Shown one piece after another: positions 46,339-55,671 of a DNA stretch of 64,000 nt. The DNA comes from Anaerolineae bacterium (GTDB lineage Bacteria > Chloroflexota > Anaerolineae > Anaerolineales > Anaerolineaceae): contig JABLXK010000016.1 in NCBI GenBank assembly GCA_013178095.1, positions 38,708 to 102,707 on the forward strand, written 5' to 3'. The position numbers and the translations under genes are program-made. Under the pieces are notes generated by a model. It was not told the origin of the DNA. It saw only the letters and a program-made list of their open reading frames with translations, and searched no databases. Positions within the stretch are counted from its first letter, which is position 1. Each line of letters begins with the position of its first letter.

Positions 46339-46944
46339 TTATCGTCGAATTATCCTCACCTTGGCATAAATTTGCGCACTTTCCGGCAGCCTACTCATAC
46401 CCGGCCACCTGCCTGCAGATTCAGACTCTTCAAGATAAGCAAGAAATCCCAAGTTCGCGATTGGATCGGCCAATACCACCATCAACTCAAAATCCCTGCC
46501 CGCATCCTGGTCAGAACCGATGTAGCATTTCTTGCTCCACATCCCATTTGATCCTGCCAGAATCGGATTTTCCTGCGAGTAGAATTTGCCAACGTCTTTG
46601 GAGAAGATAACCAGCCACATTTGATGGCCGCCGGAAATATTCCGGCTCGTACCCTGAACAATCTCGATGCGATCAACCAAAGCCTGATCCTGGGGATAGG
46701 TGATGCGGATGTCGGTTTGAGGAGAACGAATTGCCTTCTGCACGAAAAAAAGCGCAAAACAGATCAACGCCAGGTATATAAAAAACCGGGTTTCTCTTTT
46801 TAAATCCTTACGGGCAACGATTCTTCGAGAAATGCTGCTTTCATGAACAGGCGCCTGATTTTTCCGGCCTACTAACGCACAAATAATCGCCCCACCGGTG
46901 TTGATCAGCGCGACGATAATCAGAGTCCATTCCCCGGCCGTCAT
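46339..46944 (-). CDS. Membrane-anchored protein of unknown function
   Basis: A 201-residue protein with two membrane helices near the N-terminus (about 5-26 and 53-73) and a beta-rich outer domain (about 80-201: IRITYPQDQALVDRIEIVQG, HQMWLVIFSKDVGKFY). The outer part resembles an Ig-like 'DUF' often fused to membrane anchors. The ATG at 46944 is preferred over one at 46971 because AGGGGGTG lies before it. No partner genes. Confidence 0.6.
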   Translation of the reverse strand: MTAGEWTLIIVALINTGGAIICALVGRKNQAPVHESSISRRIVARKDLKRETRFFIYLALICFALFFVQKAIRSPQTDIRITYPQDQALVDRIEIVQGTSRNISGGHQMWLVIFSKDVGKFYSQENPILAGSNGMWSKKCYIGSDQDAGRDFELMVVLADPIANLGFLAYLEESESAGRWPGMSRLPESAQIYAKVRIIRR

Positions 46945-47085
46945 TTTGTCACCACCCCCTGGAAATTTCATCTCTCACAAAACAGAACATACAACATCTC
47001 CAGGGTGATTTCAACTTCGGAATCACACTGGAGAAATAGTAGAAAAAAGGATTGAGTGCGTACGCGATCGGGAAAGCGATGTGGC

Positions 47086-47598
47086 CTACCAATGATCAAG
47101 TTTAACGATTTCCGCGAACGCGCGCCTTTTTTTCTGAATCGCATCCGGTTCAACCGGATAACCCAGCGGCATCAATTGGACCACCTTGATCTCATCGGGA
47201 ATACCGAGGATCTTTTTCACCTCATCCGCATTGAACTTACCGATCCAGCAGGTGCCCAAACCGAGTTCAACCGCGCGCAGGGTGAGGTGATCGAGCGCGA
47301 TGGCGACATCGATCGGATAACAGGGCTCGCCGCAGGTCATTATGTGGCCGTCGGTTTCGGCGCAAGCCGCGATGATCACCGGCGCCTGCGCGATGAACAA
47401 CTGCTGACCGGCGGCCATGGCAACCTGGTTGCGCGCCTCTTTTTCACGCACGATTACAAAGCGCCATTCCTGGCGGTTGCTGGCGGAAGGCGCCAAACGC
47501 GCCGCTTCCAACACGGCATTCAACTTTTCTTCCTCGACCGGTTTGTCCAAATATGCCCGCACGCTCTTGCGGGCCGCAATTGCATCACAAACGTCCAT
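47086..47598 (-). CDS. Nitroreductase-family FMN oxidoreductase
   Basis: A 170-residue single-domain nitroreductase. The N-terminus MDVCDAIAARKSVRAYLDKP and the middle LAPSASNRQEWRFVIV bind FMN phosphate; GLGTCWIGKFNADEVKKIL is the usual C-terminal active-site region. The ATG at 47598 follows AGGAGAATATA and is the typical short form. The physiological substrate is unknown. It is divergent from the flavodoxin gene. Confidence 0.9.
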   Translation of the reverse strand: MDVCDAIAARKSVRAYLDKPVEEEKLNAVLEAARLAPSASNRQEWRFVIVREKEARNQVAMAAGQQLFIAQAPVIIAACAETDGHIMTCGEPCYPIDVAIALDHLTLRAVELGLGTCWIGKFNADEVKKILGIPDEIKVVQLMPLGYPVEPDAIQKKRRAFAEIVKLDHW

Positions 47599-47743
47599 TA
47601 TATTCTCCTGTATTCTCCCTTTATTCATTTGCCGGAATACGCTCATTATAATGAATCTTGCGTAAAGAGACGGGAAAAGCAAGACTTTTATTTTGGTTTT
47701 CCGTATATGGTTTATAGCAAGCATTCAAGTTTGGGAGGCAGTC

Positions 47744-48208
47744 ATGAAATCATTGGTTGTTTACGAGACATATTTTGGAAACACGGAAAAGATCGCGCAG
47801 GCAGTGGCGAAAACATTGGGAGCGGAGTTGGTTGAGGCGGTGGACGCGAAGGCAGCGCAGCTAAGCGGCGTGGAGCTGCTGGTGGCGGCTTCGCCCACGC
47901 GCGCGTTCCGCCCAGGTGAAAAAATCACCAAGTTTTTGAAGGATTTACCGGATGGGGCCCTGAAAGGAATCAAAGTCGCGGCATTCGATACCCGCATGGA
48001 TGTGCAGAAAGTCAACAATAAATTATTGACTTTCATGGCGAGGCACATGGGCTATGCGGACGCAGTTTTGGCCAGAATGCTGGTCAAAAAAGGCGGCCAG
48101 CTTGTTGAACCCACGGCGGGCTTTTTCGTTGAAGAGTCAGAAGGACCGTTGGCTGGGGGTGAATTGGAACGGGCGGTGGAGTGGGCGAAATCAATTTCCG
48201 CCAGGTAA
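47744..48208 (+). CDS. Flavodoxin family protein
   Basis: A 154-residue flavodoxin-like protein. VVYETYFGNTEKIAQAVA is the FMN phosphate loop and VAASPTRAFRPGEKI the second FMN loop. GGGAGGC precedes the ATG at 47744. It could carry electrons to the divergent nitroreductase or elsewhere; nothing beyond adjacency supports that. A strong bidirectional terminator follows. Confidence 0.88.
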   Translation: MKSLVVYETYFGNTEKIAQAVAKTLGAELVEAVDAKAAQLSGVELLVAASPTRAFRPGEKITKFLKDLPDGALKGIKVAAFDTRMDVQKVNNKLLTFMARHMGYADAVLARMLVKKGGQLVEPTAGFFVEESEGPLAGGELERAVEWAKSISAR

Positions 48209-48235
48209 AAATTTCCCTATAGATGAACCGAAAAG

Positions 48236-48281
48236 AAAACACCTGCCTGGTGTTTGATGTTTTTTACCAGGCAGGTGTTTT
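48236..48281. terminator. Strong bidirectional terminator
   Basis: A 16-bp perfect stem (48236-48251 with 48266-48281) whose arms begin and end with A/T tracts, between the convergent flavodoxin and ABC permease genes. Confidence 0.92.
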
Positions 48282-48293
48282 GCGTACCTGAAA

Positions 48294-49067
48294 TCAGCGG
48301 CTTTGATCAGCGCGCATCCACCAAAGGACTGTGATGAGCATGCCAACCAGGGAGGTTAACCACACGGTGGCCAGGCTGATGGTTGTCAACGGCGTTCCCT
48401 GTGAAAATAAACCGGGAATCGCCCAGGGGAAATATTCGGCATAACCGATCACGATGAATAAATTCGCCAGGATGATGGCGACAATGGCGATTCCAAATGA
48501 AAGCAGAACGCCGTGCCCTGCACTGGCAAAATAGGCAAAGGGGATCATCACCAGGAAATTCAACAACGCGATATACAAAATAATCGAACATTCCTGAAGC
48601 AATAAGCTGACGGACAAGCCAGGCAACTGGATGAAAGATCCCATCAGCAAACTGAGCGGGCAGGAAACGGCGACAACCAAGGCATACCAAATTGCGACTG
48701 TGACCAGCTTGCCGGCCAGGATGTGAAAACGGGATACGGGAACAGCTAAAAGGTCTTTGACGGTGTGGTCGGTGAATTCCCGGCCGAAGACCCAACTGAT
48801 CATCAGACAAAGAATAAAGAAACCCCCCATGGCAAATGCCTCTTTAACCATTTTTAAATAGGAAGCCCAACTGACCTCGCCGATGACCAGGTTTGCTTTC
48901 GTGCCAACTAAACCGAGTTTTTGTGATAAGGCAGGATTCTTATAGATAAAGAAAAGAAAACAGCACATCAACGGCAAAATCAGAAAACCGAGTCCGGTCA
49001 GCCAGGGAACGCGCGAGTGGGTCGCTTTGCGCAACTCAACCCAGATCATATTCTTCAAGTCGTTCAT
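48294..49067 (-). CDS. ABC-2 type transporter permease
   Basis: A 257-residue permease with six predicted membrane helices and the ABC-2 exporter topology; a long first loop contains VGTKANLVIGEVSWASYLKM. DHTVKDLLAVPVSRFHILAGKL matches the coupling-helix region of this family. The start at 49067 has GAGG 9 bp upstream, 1 bp after the ATPase stop. With the ATPase it forms a typical two-gene exporter; the cargo (bacitracin-like drug, lipid or peptide) is unknown. Confidence 0.85.
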   Translation of the reverse strand: MNDLKNMIWVELRKATHSRVPWLTGLGFLILPLMCCFLFFIYKNPALSQKLGLVGTKANLVIGEVSWASYLKMVKEAFAMGGFFILCLMISWVFGREFTDHTVKDLLAVPVSRFHILAGKLVTVAIWYALVVAVSCPLSLLMGSFIQLPGLSVSLLLQECSIILYIALLNFLVMIPFAYFASAGHGVLLSFGIAIVAIILANLFIVIGYAEYFPWAIPGLFSQGTPLTTISLATVWLTSLVGMLITVLWWMRADQSR

Positions 49068-49068
49068 T

Positions 49069-49986
49069 TTATTCATCCTCCATACCAATCAAACGGAGAA
49101 AATAGTCTTCCAAATTTTCTTCCTCAACCATCAAATGGACCGGCGGGAGACCCGCCTGCACCAGTTTTTCCGCAACCTGTTCCGGTTGTTCAATGCCATA
49201 AGGCTGAACAGATTCGAAATAACCATCCGGTTTGGGCGTCGCATGCAAGCCGCAGGCATTCAGAACCGCCAAAGTATTTTCCGCGCTGCGGGTTTTGACA
49301 ACCAGCTTTTTCCGGCGATTCTTTTCCAGTGAAACCTTATCCAGTTCCTGAATCAAATGCCCCTGGTGAATGATGCCGATGCGGTCAGCCAGAAGGGAGA
49401 CCTCCGCCAGGATATGGCTGGACATAAAAATTGTGACGCCGTGGTTGTGGGACAGATCGAGAAGAAGTTCCCGAATTTCAACGATGCCGGCAGGATCCAG
49501 GCCGTTGGCGGGCTCATCGAGGAGCAGCAGGCGGGGGGAGTGCAGCAGGGCTTTCGCGAGCCCCAACCGCTGCGCGTTGCCCTGTGAAAGCGTTCCCGCG
49601 CGGCGCTGCGCGTATTCCGAGAGCCCCAATTGCTCAATGATCCGGGTGAGGGCTTCAGTAGGTGTGCCGGGATGCAGCCGGCGGGAAATTTCAAGGTTCT
49701 CCTCAACGGTCAACTCCGGATAGGCATAGGGTATTTCCACCAGGTAACCGATATCGGCCCAGGGATGGCGGCTGCCCAATTTAATTTCGGTTTGCAGGAT
49801 TTTGGCCGAACCGGTGGTGGGTTTGATCATACCCAGCAACATGCGGATGGAAGTGGTTTTTCCGGCGCCGTTGAGCCCGAGGAAGGCATAGATCTCGCCC
49901 TCGGCGACATTCAGATTGAGGTCATGCACGGCGGCGACCTTGCCAAAGTGTTTTCCCAAATGACGTGTTTCAATAATGCGATTCAT
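49069..49986 (-). CDS. ABC transporter ATP-binding protein (DrrA/BcrA-like)
   Basis: A 305-residue ATPase. Walker A LGLNGAGKTTSIRMLLG, signature LSQGNAQRLGLAKALL, Walker B LLLLDEPANGLDPAGI, and the H-loop SSHILAEVSL are intact. The C-terminal 80 residues form the extra domain of ABC-2 ATPases. Length is standard. It sits between a TetR regulator (30 bp upstream) and the permease. Confidence 0.93.
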   Translation of the reverse strand: MNRIIETRHLGKHFGKVAAVHDLNLNVAEGEIYAFLGLNGAGKTTSIRMLLGMIKPTTGSAKILQTEIKLGSRHPWADIGYLVEIPYAYPELTVEENLEISRRLHPGTPTEALTRIIEQLGLSEYAQRRAGTLSQGNAQRLGLAKALLHSPRLLLLDEPANGLDPAGIVEIRELLLDLSHNHGVTIFMSSHILAEVSLLADRIGIIHQGHLIQELDKVSLEKNRRKKLVVKTRSAENTLAVLNACGLHATPKPDGYFESVQPYGIEQPEQVAEKLVQAGLPPVHLMVEEENLEDYFLRLIGMEDE

Positions 49987-50016
49987 TTTTTTTCTCCAGA
50001 AGAATTAACCTGGAAG

Positions 50017-50634
50017 TTAAACCGGCAATGCGGGGATCTCTCCCAGGCAATAAGCGGTGATCATTTCCAGCAGCAAGTCGAAGGTTTCATCCAAAACCCC
50101 TTCGCCAAAATCATTTCGGTGCATGACGACCAAAAGAAGCGTATATAGGAGATTCATGAAACGACCGGCGTCGACCTTGAGCGGAATACCGGCTGCGCGG
50201 CAGTGCGCGATAAATTGTTCGATAAACAATTGATCGCTTGCGAAATGAGATTGCAGCCTGTCCGCCGGCATGCGGCGCAGCAGCAGATCGTAATCGCTGC
50301 TGGCAAAAAATTGAAGAAGAGGGATTTCCTGCCAAAGTGACAACGATTTTTTCATGACGGAATACAGGCGTGCATGCGGGGTAGGGCCGGGAAGCTCGAT
50401 TTCCTTTAATAATTGGCTACGGTAGCGTTTTTCGGTTTCCTCCACGATGTCCATAAAGAGCGCTTCTTTAGATTCGAAAAATTGATAAAAGGCTCCTTTG
50501 GAAATATTGGCCGCTTTCGCCAGCTCTTCGACGTTCACTTTTTTCAAACCATGCTTGCAGAAAAATTCATGGCCTTTCTCCAGTAATCTTTGTTGAATCA
50601 TTTGTTTTTCCTGCTCCGAAAATGGTTTGGGCAT
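50017..50634 (-). CDS. TetR-family transcriptional regulator
   Basis: A 205-residue TetR-type repressor. The N-terminal helix-turn-helix (about 24-46) contains VEELAKAANISKGAFYQFFE, and the rest is a helical ligand-binding domain. The ATG at 50634 follows AGAGGTG; a GTG two codons earlier is possible. It is 30 bp upstream of the ABC exporter pair in the same direction, so it likely controls that pair in response to a transported compound. Confidence 0.88.
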   Translation of the reverse strand: MPKPFSEQEKQMIQQRLLEKGHEFFCKHGLKKVNVEELAKAANISKGAFYQFFESKEALFMDIVEETEKRYRSQLLKEIELPGPTPHARLYSVMKKSLSLWQEIPLLQFFASSDYDLLLRRMPADRLQSHFASDQLFIEQFIAHCRAAGIPLKVDAGRFMNLLYTLLLVVMHRNDFGEGVLDETFDLLLEMITAYCLGEIPALPV

Positions 50635-50865
50635 GTTCACCTCTGTAACTATATGACTAATATAGAAAAACAGTCACAAGATTATAACATGATTCAGATT
50701 GAGTGTTTCAACCTCATGGGAATTAAGAAATACCCATTTAATGACTGAGAGGATAATAGAACAGAGATAAAATATTGATAGTATTTCTACGGCAGAAAAA
50801 AGTCTGACGTTCCTGTGCTTAATAAATCCGTAATAATCTAGTTAGTAAATCGAGGGCAGCCGCGC

Positions 50866-53052
50866 ATGTGGATTCAACTTTATCTAATTTTTTGCAGCCT
50901 GGAAACGTTAGGTTTGTTCCTCCATACCGCAATGGAAAAATCACTGCCGCAAGAAACGGTGCTGCTGGGGTATTCCATCGAGCGGTTTGTCCTGCTCATC
51001 ATTATTTTCCTCATTCTATTATTTTTGATTTATTTAACCTGGGGATCGTTGGACCCGGCCGGCAAGACACATGCCACCATCGAGCGATTTTTACGAAATT
51101 CAAAGTTGACCTGGACGGCCATGGGCGCTTGCGTACTGCTGATTGCGGGCGTCTACCTGTTATTCACGCAGCCGCCGGAATGGTTCGGAGCGCGCCAGGT
51201 GCTTTTCGACCGGATGAAGCCGCTGTTGTTCTGGCTGCAAACGCTGGCATGGCAGACCTTTTTCATGCTGCTGGTTTGGTACAGCGTTCATTCCATCCGG
51301 CAGCCGGAAGAAATGCAGAATCCCCTTTCTATAAGAGAAATGAATCCGGTTTTACTGATTTTCCTGGGAGCGATTGTACTGAAGCTGATGCTCGTCCTGC
51401 CGGGGACTTACGGATTATACAAAGACGTGGGCGAGTCCAAGTACTTCAACATGATCTACTACCTGTTCGAAGGAAAATTCTACTCGTCGGCAGACGATGT
51501 CACCACCCATTATCCGTTGTTCTATCCCTTGATGCTGCTGTTCACGTATTCCGTGAAGAACTATACCTTCCATTGCATTATGGCGTTGAACGCCATCTTT
51601 GCATCCAACATCGTTTTTCCCCTGTATTTGCTGGCGCGCAGATTCCTGACTCAAAAATACAGCCTGATCCTGATCGCCATCGCCTGCGTGATCCCCTTCC
51701 AGTTTCTGATCCCCAACCGGCTGCTGAGCGAAAACCTGTATTTCCCGCTGCTGCTGTGGTGTGTATACCTGGCCTTTGTATTGCCGGAAAATCCAAAACA
51801 ACGCTGGCTGTGGGACAGCTTGACCGGATTGTTTTTCGGGCTGCTGTACCTGACGCGCTTCATCAGCCTGGCAATCATCCCTTTCCTGATGCTGATCTGG
51901 TGGCTGAAACCCTTCGATGGTGTCAAGGGAATATTCCAATTGAGTTGGAAGAAAATCGGCCATGCGTTCCTGATCATTGCAGTAACAGGGGTGGTTTACA
52001 GCCCGTGGATTCTTATCGGAGTTCACAACGGCTTGAGCCTGAAGGAGTGCCTGGGTTTCGGCATCACCGCCAGCACGAATACGCAGCAACTAACGATCCT
52101 CAATTTGTTGATTTGGCTGCTGCTTTACCTAGCCTATTTCATCCTGCTGGCTGCGCCCGTCCTGAATGTTTTCGCCATTGCCATGCAGGTTTTTTATCCG
52201 CGAAAGATCGAGACGGATGAAAACAGCCGCTGGTTGTGGTCGTTATTATTCCTACTGATGGGATTCAGTGCGGCGGTGGTGCGGCATTCCTGGCGGGCAT
52301 TCTATAACCTTGAGATGCCGGAGAGGATCATGGGACGCTACGTGATCTATTTCGTCCCCTTGTTCCTGCTGACCGGGTTCATCGGGATAAGCGGCTTTCG
52401 TAAAAACCGTTACCGCTCATTTTTCCATTTCTTCAGCATCACCACCTTGCTGGAATTTGCGCTGGTGATTTTCAGCTACGTGCTCATCATCAGCGCAAAA
52501 ATAATTCCGCTCGGCGATCAATTCATTGAGCCATTGATATCCATCGATGGTTTCTATATCCAGCAACTGGGTGGTTTTTTCTGGGTTTTCCTGGCAATAT
52601 TGTATTTTGGGAATTCTTATTTCTTGTGGTACGGCAGGAAAAGCGCTGTCGAATTCGCGGGCTGCGTGCTGGCGGTGTTCTACCTGTTCGCCGAGATCGA
52701 TTGTATCGATATCCTGAAGCGGGAAAACACTTTTCAAAAGCTGGGCTACACCCTTTCCGAGATCATGCTGAACGCCAACAAGGGACGGGATGAAAAACGC
52801 GATTATACAATTTATTTCTCGGATGGCATCTACGTTGACGACCGCAAGGATTTTGCCTGGAGTTTATACGTGCGCAACCTGGATTTCGACTGGGAGATCA
52901 TCAAATATCCGGCGGCGGAAAAACCCCAACTGAACGACCAGGATGGGTTTGTGATTTATCCACTGGATGAAATGCAAATTCCCCATAACGAGGAATCTCA
53001 ATTCGTCAAGATCAATGGCGAACAGTTTGTGGTGGAAGTAAATCTGAATTAA
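50866..53052 (+). CDS. GT-C type membrane glycosyltransferase
   Basis: A 728-residue protein with about 13 membrane helices. After the second helix pair an outer loop has LYKDVGESKYFNMIYYL, whose D/E pair resembles the catalytic acid motif of the PMT/ArnT-like GT-C family, and YPLFYPLMLL follows, as in those proteins. The C-terminal 110 residues are soluble (starting about 625). It may add a sugar from a polyprenyl phosphate donor to protein or polysaccharide. It stands alone; no obvious operon. The ribosome site is GAGGGC. Confidence 0.65.
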   Translation: MWIQLYLIFCSLETLGLFLHTAMEKSLPQETVLLGYSIERFVLLIIIFLILLFLIYLTWGSLDPAGKTHATIERFLRNSKLTWTAMGACVLLIAGVYLLFTQPPEWFGARQVLFDRMKPLLFWLQTLAWQTFFMLLVWYSVHSIRQPEEMQNPLSIREMNPVLLIFLGAIVLKLMLVLPGTYGLYKDVGESKYFNMIYYLFEGKFYSSADDVTTHYPLFYPLMLLFTYSVKNYTFHCIMALNAIFASNIVFPLYLLARRFLTQKYSLILIAIACVIPFQFLIPNRLLSENLYFPLLLWCVYLAFVLPENPKQRWLWDSLTGLFFGLLYLTRFISLAIIPFLMLIWWLKPFDGVKGIFQLSWKKIGHAFLIIAVTGVVYSPWILIGVHNGLSLKECLGFGITASTNTQQLTILNLLIWLLLYLAYFILLAAPVLNVFAIAMQVFYPRKIETDENSRWLWSLLFLLMGFSAAVVRHSWRAFYNLEMPERIMGRYVIYFVPLFLLTGFIGISGFRKNRYRSFFHFFSITTLLEFALVIFSYVLIISAKIIPLGDQFIEPLISIDGFYIQQLGGFFWVFLAILYFGNSYFLWYGRKSAVEFAGCVLAVFYLFAEIDCIDILKRENTFQKLGYTLSEIMLNANKGRDEKRDYTIYFSDGIYVDDRKDFAWSLYVRNLDFDWEIIKYPAAEKPQLNDQDGFVIYPLDEMQIPHNEESQFVKINGEQFVVEVNLN

Positions 53053-53073
53053 GACCCAGGACCAGGCGTTTTT

Positions 53074-53745
53074 CTAAATCTTCCAATGCTGCAGGAAAAG
53101 GCGGGTGCGCTCATGGCGCGGATGGTTCAGTAGCGCCTCTGCAGGCGCAATTTCTATGACTTTGCCTTCATCCAGATAAATAATCACTTCGGCCAGGCGC
53201 AGCGCCTGCGCCGGTGAATGGGTGGAGAGGATCACGGTGCAGCCGGTATCGGCGGTATAACGCAGCAGGGTTTTCTCGATCTGGTCGGTGCCGCGGATGT
53301 CGGTGGAAGAGGTGGGCTCGTCCAGCAGGAGCAGCTTGCGCGGGCGGGCGATCATGCGCGCGAAGGCCATGCGCTGGGTTTCGCCTCCCGACAGGCGGTT
53401 GCCGCGCGAATGCGCCAGGGCGTTCATGCCGACGGCTTTCAGGGCTTTGTTTGCCAGCTTTTCCGCATCGGGGCAACCGGCCAGTGCGATCTCGATGTTT
53501 TTCAGCACGCTGAAACCGAAGGCGTAGGGTGATTGGGGCATATACCCCATTTCAGCGCGCGGAACATTGCGGATCTCGCCGGTGTCCGGCAGCAAGCTGC
53601 CGGCCAGCAAGCGCAGCAGGGTGGTTTTTCCGCTGCCGTTTACGCCGATCAGGGCATAGCGCTTGCCGGGCTCGAATGACAGGCGGGGGATGTCCAAAAT
53701 GACGCGGGCGGCATATTTCCAGGAAACATCAATCAGCTCAATCAC
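53074..53745 (-). CDS. tupC: Tungstate ABC transporter ATPase TupC
   Basis: A 223-residue ATPase. Walker A GVNGSGKTTLLRLLA, signature LSGGETQRMAFARM, Walker B LLLLDEPTSSTD, and H-loop STHSPAQAL. The assignment to tungstate transport is from operon context with TupA and TupB. The last residues lack a regulatory TOBE domain, which is normal for TupC. It overlaps tupB by 4 bp. Confidence 0.85.
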   Translation of the reverse strand: MIELIDVSWKYAARVILDIPRLSFEPGKRYALIGVNGSGKTTLLRLLAGSLLPDTGEIRNVPRAEMGYMPQSPYAFGFSVLKNIEIALAGCPDAEKLANKALKAVGMNALAHSRGNRLSGGETQRMAFARMIARPRKLLLLDEPTSSTDIRGTDQIEKTLLRYTADTGCTVILSTHSPAQALRLAEVIIYLDEGKVIEIAPAEALLNHPRHERTRLFLQHWKI

Positions 53746-54425
53746 GCGCGCTCCCTGTCCGATAAATTTTGCACGATGGAATTTACAATAAATGAAATGA
53801 CCAGCAGAATAAACCCAAGGGCAACTGCGAACTCGAAATGCCCCAGATTGGTTTGCAGCACAATAGCGGTGGTCATCACGCGCGTTTTATACTGGATGTT
53901 GCCGCCGGCGATGGTCACTGCGCCGACTTCGGCAATGGCGCGGCCAAAACCGGCCAGCACGGTGGAGATGAATTGAACGCGGCACTCGTAGATGACGTAA
54001 AGCATTTGCTGGAGAGGCGGGATGCCCAATCCCAGGCAGGTTTCCTTGATTTGCGGCGCGCGCAGGGAAACGATATTGGCGGTCAGGCCGGTGATGATGG
54101 GCGTGATCAGGACCACTTGCGCGATCACCATGGCAGTAACTGTGTACAACAGCTTGAGTTTACCCAGCGGACCGCTGCGGGAAAGGATCAGGAAGACGAT
54201 CAGGCCGGCAACGACCGGCGGCAAGCCCATGAGTGTGTTATTAATGCGCTGGACGACTGCTTTACCGCGAAATTCGTTGCTGCCGATCCAAACGCCGGAA
54301 GGGATGCCCAATAGCGCGGAGATGGATGTGCTGAAAAAGGACATTTGCAGCGTAACGCCGATGATCTCACGGAGTTCCGGATTTTCACCGAAGAGCAATT
54401 GAAAGGCCTGGACGAGCGCATCCAT
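53742..54425 (-). CDS. tupB: Tungstate ABC transporter permease TupB
   Basis: A 227-residue permease with five to six membrane helices. The central ABC coupling sequence CLGLGIPPLQQMLYVIYECR and GFGRAIAEVGAVTIAGGNIQ match the TupB/ModB family, including the EVGA segment. It lies 63 bp after tupA, separated by a hairpin, and overlaps tupC. Confidence 0.88.
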   Translation of the reverse strand: MDALVQAFQLLFGENPELREIIGVTLQMSFFSTSISALLGIPSGVWIGSNEFRGKAVVQRINNTLMGLPPVVAGLIVFLILSRSGPLGKLKLLYTVTAMVIAQVVLITPIITGLTANIVSLRAPQIKETCLGLGIPPLQQMLYVIYECRVQFISTVLAGFGRAIAEVGAVTIAGGNIQYKTRVMTTAIVLQTNLGHFEFAVALGFILLVISFIVNSIVQNLSDRERA

Positions 54426-54450
54426 TAGAGTATCAGGGAATCAGAATCGG

Positions 54451-54472
54451 AAGGGGGCATTGCTGCCCCCTT
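54451..54472 (-). terminator. Hairpin between tupA and tupB
   Basis: A perfect 9-bp stem AAGGGGGCA/TGCCCCCTT with a 4-nt loop (54451-54459, 54464-54472) and no T run. It may lower expression of the membrane genes relative to the binding protein or stabilise the tupA message. Confidence 0.5.
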
Positions 54473-54488
54473 GTCATCAAAGGATTTG

Positions 54489-55397
54489 TTACCGGATGGT
54501 GAAGAATAACTGTTCACCATATTCTTCCACACCATATGCATCAATCAGATCGAGCGCTTCCGCGGAAGTCATCCAGGCAATGAATGCCTTGGCGCCTTCA
54601 TAGTTGGTGTCAGGCCAGCGTTCGGGTGTGACTGCGATCATGGAGTAGGTATTCTTCATATCGTCTGATTCCCCCAGCAGGATAACGAGGGAGGTATCGG
54701 TCGCCAGGAAGGTGGCTTTATCGGAGAGCGTGTAAGCGCCCATTTCGTCGGCCGTGGTGAGCGCCTGGCCCATACCGCCGCCAATGTTGACGTACCACTC
54801 GCCTGCGGGAGTGATTTCTGCCGCGGTCCAAATCTTGAGTTCGGCTTTGTTGGTGCCGCTGTCATCACCCCGTGTGATGAATGTAGAGCCGGAAGCCGCA
54901 ATGGCTTTGAATGCATCCGCAGCGGTGGCTGTGTTCTTCACGCCGGAGGGATCATCTTTGGGGCCGACAATTACAAAGAAGTTATACATGAAGGGAACAC
55001 GTTCTTCACCGAAACCCTCGGCAATGTATTCCTCTTCGGAGGCCTTGGCATGCACCAACAGGGCATCCGCGTCGCCCGTGCGGGCTTTTTCAATGGCGGC
55101 GCCGGTGCCGGCGGAGGTGACTTCCAGCGTGTATCCGGTGGCAGCTTCAAAGTAGGGCTGGAGGTAGGGCAGCAAGCCGGAATCGTTGACGGAGGTGGTA
55201 GTGGAAAGCCGGATGACCGGATTTTCTATTGCCGGTGCAGCTTCCGCTTCTTCGGCGGGAGCTTCGGCGACGACTTCTTCAGCGGCTTCTTCAGCCGCCG
55301 GTTCGGCCGCGGCGGGTTCAGCGGCTGCCTGCTGAGCGCAGGCAGCGGAGGCAAAAACCATTGCCAGGGCAACCAATAACACAAAAACTTTTTTCAT
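54489..55397 (-). CDS. tupA: Tungstate-binding lipoprotein TupA
   Basis: A 302-residue binding protein. A lipoprotein signal ends at FASAAC (Cys 20), followed by a Glu/Ala linker to about residue 55. The ligand domain starts IRLSTTTSVNDSGLLPYL, the TupA version of TTTS-DNSGL, and has TSAGTGAAIEKARTGDADAL and LLVHAKASEEEYI, both typical of tungstate binders. It is downstream of the Moco/Tuco-like element and the moa operon. Molybdate uptake is a less likely reading. Confidence 0.9.
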   Translation of the reverse strand: MKKVFVLLVALAMVFASAACAQQAAAEPAAAEPAAEEAAEEVVAEAPAEEAEAAPAIENPVIRLSTTTSVNDSGLLPYLQPYFEAATGYTLEVTSAGTGAAIEKARTGDADALLVHAKASEEEYIAEGFGEERVPFMYNFFVIVGPKDDPSGVKNTATAADAFKAIAASGSTFITRGDDSGTNKAELKIWTAAEITPAGEWYVNIGGGMGQALTTADEMGAYTLSDKATFLATDTSLVILLGESDDMKNTYSMIAVTPERWPDTNYEGAKAFIAWMTSAEALDLIDAYGVEEYGEQLFFTIR

Positions 55398-55414
55398 CTC
55401 TTTCTCCTTTCCAA

Positions 55415-55530
55415 ACACGGGAGGCGCCGTTGTTTCCGACGGCACCCTTGAGCACGGCCGGCATTTGGGATTTACCGGCGTGCTGCCGCTCGCAGCCCAT
55501 GGGAGTAACCCGAAGGGAGGCGAGTCGAAG
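55415..55530 (-). promoter_or_regulatory. Candidate Moco/Tuco riboswitch before tupA
   Basis: The minus-strand leader (about 115 nt, ending about 18 nt before tupA) has a nested stem AGCACG.CCGG/CCGG.CGUGCU (55451-55461, 55475-55484), a 5-bp stem GCCGU/ACGGC around GGAAAC (55426-55443), and CUCCC repeats at both ends. The layout and the tupA gene resemble the molybdenum/tungsten cofactor RNA motif. The stem ACGCCUCCC-type end lies close to the ribosome site, fitting translational control. I recognise this from overall pattern, not by a covariance search. Confidence 0.55.
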
Positions 55531-55671
55531 AAATTGTTGAGGTGATTATATGATTGTTATAGTACGAATGTCAATTATTCATTAACTGAACAATTGTTTT
55601 TTAAGCAGGAAATCATTTCACATCCCTTGAGTTGAAATAATCAGAAAAGATTTCCAGAAGGAAGATCCGTT
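55531..55671. other. AT-rich gap before the riboswitch
   Basis: About 140 bp between the MOSC-MogA gene and the riboswitch candidate, with no gene. TTCATTAACTG at about 55578-55588 and TTATATGAT could contain a promoter for tupA; no confident -35/-10 pair was found. Confidence 0.3.
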
